Source: Pipra filicauda
Lineage: Eukaryota > Chordata > Aves > Passeriformes > Pipridae
Assembly (NCBI RefSeq): GCF_003945595.2
Contig: NW_024104421.1
Location: forward strand, 4,960,001 to 5,024,000
Length of the DNA: 64,000 nt
Reading direction: 5' to 3'
Under the pieces are notes generated by a model, which was not told where the DNA came from, did no database searches, and saw only the letters and a list, made by a program, of their open reading frames with translations. This document shows, piece after piece, positions 10,152 through 22,440 of the stretch (the first letter of the stretch is position 1; each line of letters starts with the position of its first letter). The translations under genes and the position numbers were made by a program.

Positions 10152-13100
10152 ATGTTAAACATCAACCAAAAAGGGGAACAAGAAGTACACTTCATTGATC
10201 TAGGGACTCCAAATAATGGCCAGTGCAGGTTATGCCAACTCTTCTTCATATTTTGGAGGTAACATTGAGTTCATCGAGTGGTTAGGGATAATTCTTGGGT
10301 CAACAACCGCCAAAGACCACTTGAGGGACACTCAGGACAAGAAAATGCGTGTGTCAGTGGGAGGGGAAATATGTTAATAACTTCGGGGAAAATTATTATA
10401 ATATGTATATTTCTTCTAGGAAAATCAATGAATACATATGTAAACTATAGGATATAAACATGAGCCTTTTCTGAGCCTTTTCTGTATTTGGGATGCCCAG
10501 TATTTCAGAGGAAATGTCCCCTCGTGCATCTGATACCAAATAAAAAATGCCTGTTTCTTAACACTGCGTTGGGGTTAAGGATTTTTTAGGCTGTTTTTCA
10601 GTAACACCCTTACTAATTCACAAGCACTGGTTGTTTTCTGTCTAGTAAATAACACTTTCTCTAAAATAATGATGAGATGACAAATATAATAATCTCGATG
10701 GTGATCTGCCTTGTAAATGTTTAGATTTTATTTGAACCTCTCTGTTGGGAGCTGATCTCTACAACCACTCATAATTCTTGTGAATTCTAACAAGGATGTA
10801 GGAAAGAGGGCTTTACCCCTGAGAATAATAATGTAACTGGCTGTAATGTAAAAGGAGAACAAATTTAAAGCAAAACAGTGTAAATGGGACAGATGTGAGA
10901 AGGTTCATCATGGAAAGATGAATGCCTATGAAATTTAGAAAATTTGTGGTGTCCTGTGAGGGCTTGGAGCTGGCTGACATATTTCTCCTTCCTTCTGTAT
11001 GGTGATGCGAATGCTGGGGCTGAAGTGCCTGTGAGCAGGAGTATGTAAGAAGGGCAGCTCCCCAAGACACTCTTCTCCCTGGCTGCAGCATGTGGCTTGG
11101 GTCATGGGCCCAGCTGGTGGACAGAGGTTCCCAGTGCTGAGCAGTAAACAAAGTTTTGTCTGCTAAACTGTGGTTTAGATGTGCCTAGGCACTTCCTAAT
11201 TTTTCCGGTGGTGTCACAATGTTTAAGTGTTTGTGGTTGTTTATGAGGCTGGTTAACTTAAGCTGAACAAGATGCCCCTGCTGTTCAGGTGTTTGTGAAT
11301 GACAACAGGCAGCAGTAAAGAAACTATTTGTGAGGCAAATGTAGATCTTCTGTCTGGTTTGCAAGTCTCAAACAAAAGCAAGGCAATGCAGTGCTGCTCA
11401 CCTTGTGTGCAAAATACACATCTGGGAAAAGGTATGGGCTACTGCTAGAAACTATGCAAGCAAAAGTCAAAGATGATTGAATATTTGGCACACTGCAAAG
11501 GCTCTCAAATGAATTAAGACTTGAAAGGCATACCATGTAGATCTGTGAAGGAAGTGGAGAGTAATTAGAGCAATGCAGGTCTTTTTCTATGTTGCTCTAC
11601 CTCTTAAAACACCTCTAAGAACAATTTGAGGGCCTGATATTGGTTGCAGGTGAGTTATTTTCATCAAAGTCTTTGGGGAAAATAATTTCTTTGTTCTGTT
11701 CTTTGTACTTCACTTGGAAACTGTAAAGATGACAAGGCTTGAAAATTCCTGCAAATAAAGTTCTGTTTTTTAATTAAAATTAGCATAAATCAAACTTTCA
11801 CCAAACACCCTAGAGTTTACAAGTGACTGCAGGGAAATTGTTGGCAAATTCTGTTGGCTGACCAAACGGCATGTGAAGCAGAGAAACACGCTCTTCAACA
11901 TCACTGCTTCTCTGAGGATGGCATCCATCAGGAATTTCTGTGCTTGTCTTCACTCCCCTGGTCTCTGCTTTGCCTCAAGAGCATTTCTTTAGCTTAGGCT
12001 TGACCCTTTGAGACTGCCAGCCCGGCTATCATGTCCTTGTCTTCCCTTTTTAAATCCAATTAGCTCACATGTGTTATGTAATTGAGAGAAATTGCATAAG
12101 TATCAATAATACTTCCAGACTGATTCGTTTCTGTTAAGTTGGCACCAAACTTGTAACACTTGCTGCTGAGGAAATAACATACCAGAAACACAGAGAAAGG
12201 TGGATGATGCTGTGTTATTCATGCCATACAGAAATGTGTATTCAGTGAAATGTGCCAGATGTTAATACAAACATTTTTAAGCATTGACTGGTTTCTGGGG
12301 TATTCTGTACAAAGCAAAAGAAAAACTTGCAGAAACAGGTTCTATGGGATGTTTAGTCAATGGTTGCTGTGGGAAAAGCAGCTGGGAGATGGTTGTCAGT
12401 GCCTGAGGTAAAAGACAACAGTAAAGTGTGTCATGGGAAGAAATCACAGGTGGTAGAGGATGAAGGTCAGAGAGATGCTTTTGGCTGCTCAGACATCCAT
12501 GAAATCTGTAAGAAGTAGTCTAATCTATTTTAGCTTAAATAAGGAGAAACTTCCTGTTAGCTGCATAGTTACACAATACTGAAACTGTTGAGAAGAATTT
12601 GTTTCAAGTGTCTTCCTCTTTGATGGAGGGGAGAAACAAAAGAAAATTTAAGGACTAAATGTAGCTTATGAAATCTAACCATAAAAAGCAGTGGAAAAAG
12701 GCTATTTCTACTTCGGAGTAGAATGAGTCAACCTAGTTTTGGAAAAATCTAGTCTTATGACTCCTAACCACTTTGACAAGAACAAGACGAATGTGTCTTT
12801 CCAGACAACCTCCATCTGCTTGCAGATGCAAGGAAATGGCTAATTGTGGGTAATAAAATAGCTGGTTTTTAGGTGATAAAATGACTGAAAGAATCAATTA
12901 ACCTGTAGAAGAATAGTGAGAAAGGAAATGCTTGTATGTAATAGGCATTTTTGGGAAGTCTGTACCTTCTGGGTACTTTAGCCAGTGAGGAAAGTAAGAG
13001 CATGACCAGGAAGAATTTAGAATAAAAAGGAGGCTACATCCTCCAGTTATTCAAGAGAGATTTTCACTGGATGTGCTCATTGAGCTCTCCCTTTATTCAT

Positions 13101-13229
13101 GAACAAAGTTACTTTGGCAGAACTCCTCTGTATCCTCTGTGGACACCAACCTCTGGCAATGAGAATTTTCTGCACAAATTGCTCAAACTTTGCTTTACTT
13201 ACTGCCTAGTTATGTCTTGTGCAAAGCCA

Positions 13230-13724
13230 TGTTGTTGCCCGTAACAAAGACACAAACCAACAGAGTGCCGGTTTATGCGGTGCTTTATTCTGGGCCCGGG
13301 AACCTGAGGACTAGCGTCCCAAGTCAGGATTCCAAAGACCCTCATTCTCAATTCAGCTTTTATACACAAACAAGTTTACGTACAGTTTCCACAGCAAAAC
13401 AGTTACATCCAGTTACAAACAAGCTCATATTTCATACTGATAACAATTGATAATCATCTACTCTAATCATAAATCTGCTTAATTTGTCTTACCCCTAGAA
13501 ACTGTGTAACAGACCCTTACCACATCCTAGGTAACAAATCATTATATACATGCTTGACTAAATCCTTTGATTATTGTTTCCACTTCTTCAACACATTCCA
13601 TGCTCACAAACAAGGCTGCTAACTTACTACTTTGGAGTGTTGCTTTCTAGGCCTACTCTCCTACTAAGCCTTAGCCATTCTACTACTAAATTTAAATTGC
13701 TCTGTAACAATATTACCTGTTACA
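13230..13724 (-). repeat. Solo LTR family F
   Basis: Bounded by TGTTGTTGCCC on the left and CTGTTACA on the right. Read on the minus strand it has an LTR layout: TATA box (reverse of 'cttttatacac' near 13,358), then AATAAA (reverse of 'gctttatt' near 13,282) close to its 3' end. I found no convincing target duplication, so the right edge may be a few bases off. Confidence 0.6.
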
Positions 13725-13799
13725 ATGCTTTGTGCCTAAAAGTGACCAGAAATATCATATTCTTAAGCTACAAGAGCATAAGTATTGAGGAATGTGCCT

Positions 13800-14310
13800 A
13801 GTGCAGGTAGGCCAGTGTGTGAGCTGCAGGCTGTGCTCTGGGAACCCCATGCAATGAGATGTGAACTTGGCTCAACAAAGGGCACCACAGGCCCTGTGGT
13901 GCAGCCCAGGTGATTGGTTACCCAGAGACACAGCAGGAGCTGAGGACTCAAAAACCCCTGGACTATACCCGTGGTCTGGGAGGGTATAATGGCCCAGGGG
14001 TTCCTTTGTTTGAGGTCCCTCCCCTGAGGCACAAGCTTGAGCTGTTCCTCTGTTGCTGCACCACAATTAAATTACTTAAAGGAACCAGATGCCTGTGACC
14101 CTGCTATAGGAAACCTGGGGCCGAACTGGTGAGGGAAACTTGTCTGACTATGTGAGAGTGGGGTGTGCAGGGAGTCAAGGGGGGCACCTGTCACCTCACT
14201 GGAGCCGCCACTGTGAAGGGGCTTCAGTCCCAGCTGTGAAAGTCTCGGGTGGTGGGAGTGGGACTGCCAGAGTGGCTGTTGAATGGTCAGTCTGGGGAGT
14301 TTCCTTTACA
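13800..14310 (+). repeat. LTR-like segment
   Basis: A GC-richer island contains a TATA-like motif (gggtataatgg near 13,982) followed about 80 bp later by ATTAAA, then a leader-like GC-rich stretch. The spacing fits U3-R-U5 of a retroviral LTR, but ends and target duplication are not visible. It could also be unrelated sequence. Confidence 0.35.
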
Positions 14311-14316
14311 ATATAG

Positions 14317-14395
14317 TATGTTATATGCTATATTCCGTATTCTATTTTATATTCTACATTCTATACTACATTATACTATATAGAGTATAACAAGC
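14317..14395. repeat. AT-rich degenerate tandem repeat
   Basis: Imperfect repetition of units like 'atattctat' with internal self-complementarity (tatagtatgttatatgctat and neighbours). Confidence 0.7.
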
Positions 14396-14749
14396 TCACA
14401 GGTTTACCCTCCAGCGATGGGATAATGTGATGGATACACTCGACCCTTGGCTGTACTTTTGGTCACACTGACCAAGAAGCAACAAGGCCTCGTGTCCTTG
14501 GGGTGCACTCACAAGCTGTAAAGCTCCTGGCTGACGTACATGGGAGCGAAGGCGTTCTGAAAAAATATTTCAGAAAATGTACTCAAAACCCAATGGTTCA
14601 AGATATCCAAAAGTACAGAACAAGATATGAGAGCTAAAACAAGGTATCTGTCTTGTCTACACTGTTGACTGGCAGCCAGCTATTTCACTGTACAGGCACA
14701 GGCAGCCCGTGCAAAGCTTTGAGCTCCCTTTGCTGAAGTAGCAGTCTGC

Positions 14750-15140
14750 CTGGCAATGATATCTCCCTGAGCAGGGGTGGCTCCCAAGGTTACTCCTTGA
14801 GCTTGAGAGATCCCTTACCCATGGCAGATACTCACAAAGAGACTGAGAGCATGCTGAATTAATACTGTGAAGCATTACTGATCTATGTAGCTACTCAGGT
14901 GTTATAGTGTGGATAATTTCATTAGATGTGAACCAACTAAGACTGCATCCAGCTCTACCTAGGCTCTGTAAAAGAGCAAAGGGGTCTACTCTAGACCTTG
15001 TGACTCAATAAGAGGGTCCTTCTAACATTTCATCTTCCAGTCCCTCTACGAGCCATTGTAAATCAATTTTTATTCATATGTTTCTTCCATGCAGTAATTA
15101 ATAAAGTGAATTTTGCCACTGAATTTTAAGTTCCATCGAA
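14750..15140 (+). repeat. LTR family D fragment
   Basis: Matches family D order: 'ccttgagcttgagag' region, then 'ctatgtagctac', then the U5-like end 'gtgaattttgcca' also seen at about 26,920. Diverged. Confidence 0.45.
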
Positions 15141-16559
15141 TTTTATCAAGTTGTTTTACCTCATTGTTTTTTATTGTTTTTAATAAAACATATTACTGCT
15201 TCTCTCTTTTGAGTGAGATGCATCCCTCTTCCATGGCAGAATTTCAAACATTTAACTTGATCTTAGAAAGTGGACCTGATTTGGTAGCTGGCCAGTTTTC
15301 AAATGGATGTACTTCACACTTACTGTGAGCACAATAGAAGTAGTAGGTGAAATTAGACATTTCATTCACTCATTAAAGTAAAATTATTCTCCTTTGCTGA
15401 AAAAAGCTTTGCAAGATTAATCAATGGAACTGTAATCACTGACTTGCAGGGCAGAGTTTATTGGGTGTTATTGTTAATCCTTTTAATCTAAGTTTCTTAA
15501 TTGCTTTTTAACCATTATTACATATAGTAATGGCTAAAAATGGAGAGTTGCTTTTCAGTCATGATCTGTAGGGCCTGAGTCACCTTAAATCAAACAGCTG
15601 ACACCCAGTAATGCGGGGAAGAACTGCCAGTTTTACTGATGGTGTCTGTACTTTATCGTATGAGCACACTGAACTGATTTAGTGCCAAGAATCCTGCTCC
15701 TGACATACTGAGTTCACTGTAAGTTCACGGGTGGATTCTTCTGGGCTCAGCCTAACAAAAATCAGAAGTATGGATGTGAACATTTAGAACTGTTATGAGC
15801 ATTTTACAGACCTGATATACTCCTATTCCTTTTCCATCCACAATACAAATCAACCTGCGTGGGTATCTTTTTCAAATGTTTCTCTGGCACACAGCACAGT
15901 AGTATGGTTTCTTAGCCCAGTTTAATCTCTTAATAAAGGCTTAAAAATTTAATGTTGGTGTTTTGATATATTGGATACCATGGGAGCCAATAGAGTCCCT
16001 GATAGAGATCAGCTTACAATGGGATTTCAGTGAAAAAGGGTAGAGAGAGAGAATTAGGTGAATAGTCCTTGACAAGGCCAATTGTCAAATTATGACAAAG
16101 ATTTTAGAAACATGGTACGTCTTAGCAAAGTGATACAGCTGCTGTAATATTAATGTTTTGTGTAGTGTTAAAGATTACCTGTATTTAAAAAAAAAAAGGG
16201 AAATAAAGTGTATAAAAAGAATCCTTGTGTTCTTTGATTGTTCCTTTGACTAGTATAAAGGATTTCAGTGTCTTCCCCAATTTCTTGATTTGCGATTTTT
16301 TTAACCTTAATATTTTACCTTAGTTGTGAGATAACGATGGAAAAAGTTATCTAGCTTCTCACGATTTGAACCAAATTTTGTAATATTTTTGTTGTTAATC
16401 AGTAGCTATATCTAGGCAGTTAGGATTAAGCAGCTGCATTGTGAAACTTACTGAAACTTGTAGGCTTGGCTGATCCTTTGTTTTAAGGAAAGGGAGAACA
16501 ATCCCAAGATGAATTGGCTGTCTGGATAAGAGCCACCAGGAGCAAAGTCAGCAGGACTG
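15141..16559. other. Intergenic, nothing recognised
   Basis: AT-rich sequence with one A-run at about 16,185. No gene or repeat boundary supported. Confidence 0.5.
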
Positions 16560-16990
16560 AGCAGTAACTGGGGAAAAGAAGTTCTTGCAGGGGGGGTTGT
16601 GACCGCTGACCCACTGCCCACCTACTCAAAACAGACCCCCGAGTCAAATGGAGGGAAGAGCTGTGCATGAGGACTAATTACCATGAGAAGTGAGAGATAC
16701 AACTAGCAAATAAGGGTTTGAGTACTAAATCATGAAAAAGCTATGTGATTTGTAATCAATTAATGCTGATGCCTTTGTTTGTTAAAATGTATAAACAGCA
16801 TAAAGTTTTGATGATGGGGAGCCAGATTTTTGGGGGTTACCACACAGCTCCCTACTTTGCACAAACAAGAATAAAGAAATAGAAATACCTCTCCTTAGTG
16901 TGAGGATTGGCTGCACAGTAGGTAATGAGTCCATGTTTGGGACAACAAAAGCACAGTGAGGACACAAGAAATATGATAAAACTAACATTC
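16560..16990 (+). repeat. LTR family E, copy 1
   Basis: Shares with the blocks at 19,340, 20,080 and 24,960 a poly-A-signal region (GAATAAAGAAATAGAAATAC here) followed by 'ctctcc...gtgtgagg' and an end near 'ccatgtttgggacaac'. Upstream it shares 'tgtgac(c/t)gctg' and 'gagtcaaatgga' with the 19,340 copy. This looks like the R-U5 end of one LTR family. Confidence 0.5.
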
Positions 16991-17375
16991 ATGGGGGTAA
17001 ATGTAAAAATTCATTTGCAGTAATAACAATAGTTCCATCAGGATGGAAAAGGGCTTCTCTCAGTCAATTAAATTGGAGACAGTTAAAAGTTTGGATTGAC
17101 CTGAAGAGGCTTTGGTAAGAAAAATACTAGTGCAATATTGTCTGACCTGCATAGGAAATAGCCTTGTGAGAACTTATAGGAGGTGACTTTATTTAGAACA
17201 AACTGAAACAAACCTACTTCCATTCCCCCAGACATGTACCAGAGTGTGTGTGGTGTCCATGGAGTCTGCCCAGAATCCAGACACCAGCACCTGGGTGTTC
17301 AAGCTATCTGACCAGGAGTCTGGGCATCTTAATCTTGTGTCCAAGTCTTGTATTCACATGTGACAGGGAGAATAA

Positions 17376-18177
17376 GTGATGCTAAGTGTCAAGCATTCCT
17401 CATGTCCTGTGTGATTCTTAGGTTGATGACCATGGGCAGGGTTTGGATATGTCTTTTTGTAGGTTTGAATTTTAACAGTGATCAATAGGTTTCTATCTCT
17501 GGGCATCATCAGGAGTCATTACATGTCTTTGTCTTCATGCCTTATTGTCCTGTGAGGCTGAATGGTTCTTGATGACTTGCTAGTTGGGTGCTGTTAACAC
17601 AGGCCCCTTTCCCTGATGGGTACACTTTGTCTGTCTGCACACCCAGACATTCTCATTCATGCTCCATTGGCACCAGTTTTAGCCTTTCTATTACAGTTGT
17701 CACAGTTAAACTCACCAACGTGGTTGCTGTGAGCTAATTATGTCCCAAAGATAAGACCTAAGGCCAGGCCTAAATTCCTTTATTTTGCCCCAGAGCAGTG
17801 TTCATCACCAAGGTGCTTTTTTTTATTTTGTGATAACACAACTGTATTGACAGATACTAAGGAGCCTTAACTATACCATTGAAAGAGTGATTCTGCCAGT
17901 GTAGTTTTGCCACTTGAGGAAACCTATAAAATTGTCTTCCATTTCTCTTCTTCTTTTTCTTCTTTTCGTAGTAGCTATACTCTGCTTTTGTTATAGTTGC
18001 CTCAAAAATTGTTAGTTATCTGTTCTTGTTATGATAGCTGTCTTGTATGTATCCCATAATTATATCATTTTAACCACAAGAGGTAAGAATGCTGGAATAA
18101 TGCCAAGTCATAATTGAACATGGTCATCAACCTAAGAATCACACAGGACATGAGGAATGCTTGAGGCTTGGCATCAC
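17376..18177. repeat. 59-bp inverted repeat spanning 0.8 kb
   Basis: Arm 1 (17,376-17,434) and arm 2 (18,119-18,177) are reverse complements at 56 of 59 positions and enclose 684 bp of unrelated sequence. The 19-mer GACCATGGGCAGGGTTTGG overlaps the inner end of arm 1 and recurs in the same direction just outside arm 2 (18,184-18,202), where it is part of a CR1 tail. No transposase frame lies between the arms. Confidence 0.9.
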
Positions 18178-18183
18178 TTAATT

Positions 18184-18261
18184 GACCATGGGCAGGGTTT
18201 GGTTGGGCTAGTCAGTCTTTAAAGGTCCCTTCCAACCCACTTTTTAATTTCGTGATTTCAG
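18184..18261 (+). repeat. CR1 LINE 3' tail
   Basis: The motifs 'gggcagggtttggttgggc', then 'tctttaaaggtcccttccaa' are the CR1 3' terminus in sense orientation; the terminal repeat has decayed. Confidence 0.75.
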
Positions 18262-19339
18262 CGTACGTGCCAGGTATTCCGGCAATGTATGCCATTTGAT
18301 TAACAGGGTGCAGAAGCTTCAGATACATGAATAGATGAGTAAACATAGTTTAGCATGAAATAATTGACTAGTTAATCTATGTTTAAATTGTTGAGCTGCT
18401 TGTCCTTTAAACCTGACCTGACTAAATGCTCTTCTTGTGAGAAAATGTATTGCTACTGAACTCTATTATTTTGATAGCAGTGCTTCTCTAAATATATTCA
18501 GTGATAATATGTATCCAGGAAAACAATGGGATTTTATCAGTTTGTTCCCATGAGACACAAGTAAATCGTGGCTCCTTTATGTGACCTTGCCTCCCCACCT
18601 TGTTTTTCATTTATCAGGGTAGGACAGTTTACACTTTGCTTTGATGTAACATTTAAGAAAGAATTCACCTAATTGTCCTCTAATGAGCTGTTTATATTCT
18701 AGCAAAAGAAAAGCTATTCATGAGAATTCACAGCCAAGACCAAGGCTGTCTTTAGCTCTACAGAAGACAGGAGCTCAATAAAAGAGGCCAGCTCTGAGAC
18801 AGAGTGATCCCACCAAATGTCCTGAAGCCCTGTCTTTCTTCCAGCAGATGATCTTGGACTAAGAGCTATGAGTACATTCAGAGAGTGAAAAAATAAAAGT
18901 GAGAAAATTAGTTCAAATAGTGCCTACATGCTTGGAATCTCCAAGGTCCTGGGTGGCAAGCATTCAGGTTTAATGTCCAGATTCCTAGTGAGACACACAA
19001 CCCATGACAGTCAAAATCAGTCTTATTAGACAGAAAATCAAATACAGGAACATGAATGTACAAGCATACACAGTTTGCTACAGGGCTCCTTAAAAATCAT
19101 TGCTGGTTGTATGGGTTAAAAGAATTGCTGCTCAGTGTGCATGAAAAAGTGCTGGTTTATGCCAGAAAGTCAAGGTGACCTAAAGAGATCAGTAAATGAT
19201 TCAAAAACATACTGAGAAGCAATGGCTTCCAAGGCCAGGCTACAGATCTTGGCTAAAAGGCCCATCTTAAATCAAAGGTATAAACAACATAGTTAACTGC
19301 TTTGGCTCAAAAATGGTGTCCTAATAGGAAAAGTAATTC

Positions 19340-19680
19340 CAGCAGTGGGAGATTGTGACTGCTGGCTCACGGGCCACAGACTCAAGAAACCCTCTGACTC
19401 AAAGGATGTGCAGTTATGTCAGATGTGGGACTAGTTAGCAAACATGTAGCCAATCAATTACCAGTAAACAACAAGATACAAGCAGATCCAAAGTGTCTAC
19501 TTATGCATATATTCTTCAGATGGTGTGCTAGCTTTGTGGAATCACCTAGCACCCATCTTCGTGCAAATATGAAATACACCAAATATCTCATCTCTGTGTG
19601 TGAGATTGTCTTTACACACCAGGTACCAAACCCTGTTTGTGAGACAGCAGTAATACAGGGTTTCTAATAGAAACAAAGCA
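19340..19680 (+). repeat. LTR family E, copy 2
   Basis: Aligns with copy 1 upstream ('tgtgactgctgg', 'ctgactcaaagga') and with the 24,960 copy downstream ('agcacccatcttcgtgcaaa', 'atctctgtgtgtgag', 'accctgtttgtga'). Confidence 0.5.
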
Positions 19681-19905
19681 GTGTGTCTTTAGTCAGTTCT
19701 TAGTCAATTTAGCAGCACTGAAGTCCATCAAGTAGGGCCTATGTCTTCAGAAATTCCTCTGACAAAGGTATAGCAAAATGTGAAATATATCAAAATTTTC
19801 CTAAGTTAGGATGTACTTTGATGTCAAAACTATCTTATGTTTTTGTATGCTTCCAAGCCTAACCAGCAAAAAAAGACCATCAGTGGAACAGGCAGCAGCT
19901 AACAA

Positions 19906-20062
19906 CCCTTAGTCAAGGACTTCCTGGAACTAACAATCTTCAAGGATGTAGTAAATCAAGATGCTGTTGTATATCAGTAGAACAGTTAGCATCCCTTAGT
20001 CAAGGACATTTTGGAACTATCAGGCTTTAAGGATGTAGTAAATCAAGATGCTGATGTATGTC
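19906..20062. repeat. 87-bp tandem duplication
   Basis: The blocks starting 'cccttagtcaagg' at 19,906 and 19,993 run in parallel through 'ggatgtagtaaatcaagatg', with roughly 10 per cent divergence. Confidence 0.85.
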
Positions 20063-20079
20063 TGAGTATACATTGCTAA

Positions 20080-20290
20080 ATTGTCAAAAGACTCAAGGTC
20101 CAGGTATCCTAAAGCTGAAGTATTTTCATTATAATACTAAAAATCACACCCACCGAGCACCCAGGCTTGCAAAGCTCTGGAATAAAGAAATAATCAATGC
20201 CTCTCTCGAGTGTGTAACTATTGGCCTGTTGCATACCAGATAATGAATCCAATTTTGCAGACAACTGGGTCCCCAGAATTGGGAGGTTAC
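20080..20290 (+). repeat. LTR family E, copy 3
   Basis: Contains 'gagcacccaggcttgcaaag', GGAATAAAGAAATAATCAAT and 'aatgaatccaattttg', in the family E order. Confidence 0.5.
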
Positions 20291-22126
20291 CCAAATCCAG
20301 TCTAAAGAAACTTACAGCATAGGACAAGTGACTAAAAACTGAGATCTCTGAGCATTCAGAAAAGAGAAAGAGTGTTATAAAGTGAGACTGAGCCAGCTTC
20401 ACTTTCTTTTCTGAGTAAAGTGAGGGGAATTTATACCTGCCTTTCTCTTTGTGGTGAATAGAGTCAAGGTCCCTTGTGTGGGATTTGGACATGCCTGCCC
20501 TGCTACCTTATGCTGTTTACACTGACTCTTATGAAGCCTTTTTAGGTTTGCCTGCTTTAACAGAAAGGGGCTCTTCACTTGGCAGCAGTGTTTGGAGCAG
20601 CACCAGCAGAGAATGGGATCCTGGGGTGAGTCAGGGAGTGGTAGATGGCTGCTTCTCCTGGGAACAGAAGGAAGAATCATTCCCTTGGAAAGGCACTCAG
20701 GGCAGAGGCATCAGCAGCTAACAGCTCTTTCAGCAGTTAAAAGCTCTTTCTAATTACTTATCCAGTCTTTTCCAGTCACTTATCTCCCAAAGGAGACCTG
20801 TGGTACCGTGCCTGGAAGGGGAACTGCACCATGATGCATCCTCAGCCCATGCCCATCAAAGGTACTGGGATTCCTGAGCTGCTTCAGAAGCAGTGGAGCC
20901 TGAGTGCTCATCTAGCCCATTTCCTTTTCTTTATTGCCAGAGACCCTCTCACTCTCAGACATAGCTGGGCAATCTTTCCTGCTTAACTCTTGCTGAGCTT
21001 CTGTGAGTCAGTGGATTACCCAGGAGCAAGCTGGAGCTCTGTGCTACACAGCAATTGCTTTCTTCCAGGGTTTTTTCAGGGAGTTTCATTTCCCTCTCAA
21101 TCAGGTGCCTCTCCAGAATAGTGTTCTCAGGATTTTCATTATTTCTTAGTTCTTTATTTACTGATGAATATTTATCACCTGATCTGCGTAGCCCAAGTAT
21201 AATATTAACCTGATGTGTTTAGACTCACTTACCTTTTATTCTGCATTACCTTGTGCTTAGCCCTAATGAGATCCCTGCCCTACTGTGAAGGGGGAAGATG
21301 TGCACAGCCAGTAAGATCTACAGAAATATAACAAGTGTTCTCACAGTTTTTCACTCAGCAAAACTGCTGTGAGGGCATGTTCCCTGCACTACCAAACAAA
21401 GAATCTAAGAACCTAGGAATTCTATTGCAAAATGAACCTAAAATAAAGGTGATGATGAGCCCAGTCCTATCATGGAACTTTACCTTCTGGCTGTGGTTTC
21501 ACAAACAGATGGGACAGTATTACCTCTCACTTCTCCAGACCTCACCTTGCCTCTTATCTCTGTGTTGCCAACCTCACCTTTACACTTCTGATTGTACTGC
21601 CACTTCTGATTTCGCTGCTTTCACTGCCACTTTTGATTTCAGTGAGAGCTGATGAAAACAGCCACCTAACTTGTGTGTGGCCTGTTATTTTCCCTCATTG
21701 TTAATACTCTCTTCAGTATTAAACCGATTTCATACAGCGCATTTTAAAGTGGAAACTACAATGTGTATGGCAGCAATCAATATAGTGGAAGTGTGGTTTA
21801 ACACCCCCCCCACACACACACCCCCACACACCCATCCCCTTAAGGCATAACCACCAGTGGGGGCTGTGGTGGTTGCATCCAGTTTACTCTGGACTTTGGA
21901 GGATGGATGGTGACATGGTGACCAAGGGCTCTCTAGAACAGTGACTCAGATGTCTTGCTGGTCTACAAATGTGACTATGAGTCAGTCACCCTATTCCATA
22001 AATAGTGGACAGCCCAGGGCCCACTGAACTCTCCTGCAGGTCAGCAGGCTGCACACTGTACCTCCCACTGAGCAAGGATGCCTCTCAAGGTCACTCCTCA
22101 GGATTCAGAGATGGCCACAACAGGTT
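20291..22126. other. Intergenic, nothing recognised
   Basis: No gene supported; a short C/CA-rich simple repeat is listed separately. Confidence 0.5.
21801..21833. repeat. C-rich / CA simple repeat
   Basis: A run of C followed by CA dinucleotides interspersed with C-runs. Confidence 0.9.
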
Positions 22127-22440
22127 CTCAGTGAGTGATTAATAGCATGTTAAACTTTGATATCTTAGCTAAACGATATAAAGGATTGATTGTGCACATA
22201 AAATCCTTTAGACATAAACATTGACCAAATCTGGGACTAAGTCTGGATCCAGTCACACTCAGACTCCTCTCTGAGAAGGAGTTTAGACAGCAAGGGGGGC
22301 CTTTCTGCACCTTGTGACTCAGTGGGAGTATCTCTCTGCCCGACCCTGTTCTCTATGCAATAAATAACAAATTGTACCTTGCTATTGAATCTTGTTAAGC
22401 CACTGTCACATTTGCTTTGTTAACTCACCGCTTTATATCG
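22127..22440 (+). repeat. LTR family D fragment
   Basis: Shares 'aaatcctttagacataaac', 'ggatccagtcacactcagac', 'ctctctgagaaggagtttag' and 'gcaagggggg' with the copies at 26,650, 34,400 and 48,230. Confidence 0.65.

Larger units (their letters stand above)
7337..13229. other. Intergenic, short tandem duplications only
   Basis: No gene is supported in nearly 6 kb. Apart from the short tandem duplications listed separately (8,842, 9,822, 10,102 and a doubled 'gagccttttct' at 10,463) I see ordinary AT-rich sequence. Confidence 0.5.

Noticed and set aside
14317..14395. Replication origin or attachment site suggested by AT palindromes
   Set aside because: Low-complexity AT repetition is sufficient explanation; no flanking element supports a site.
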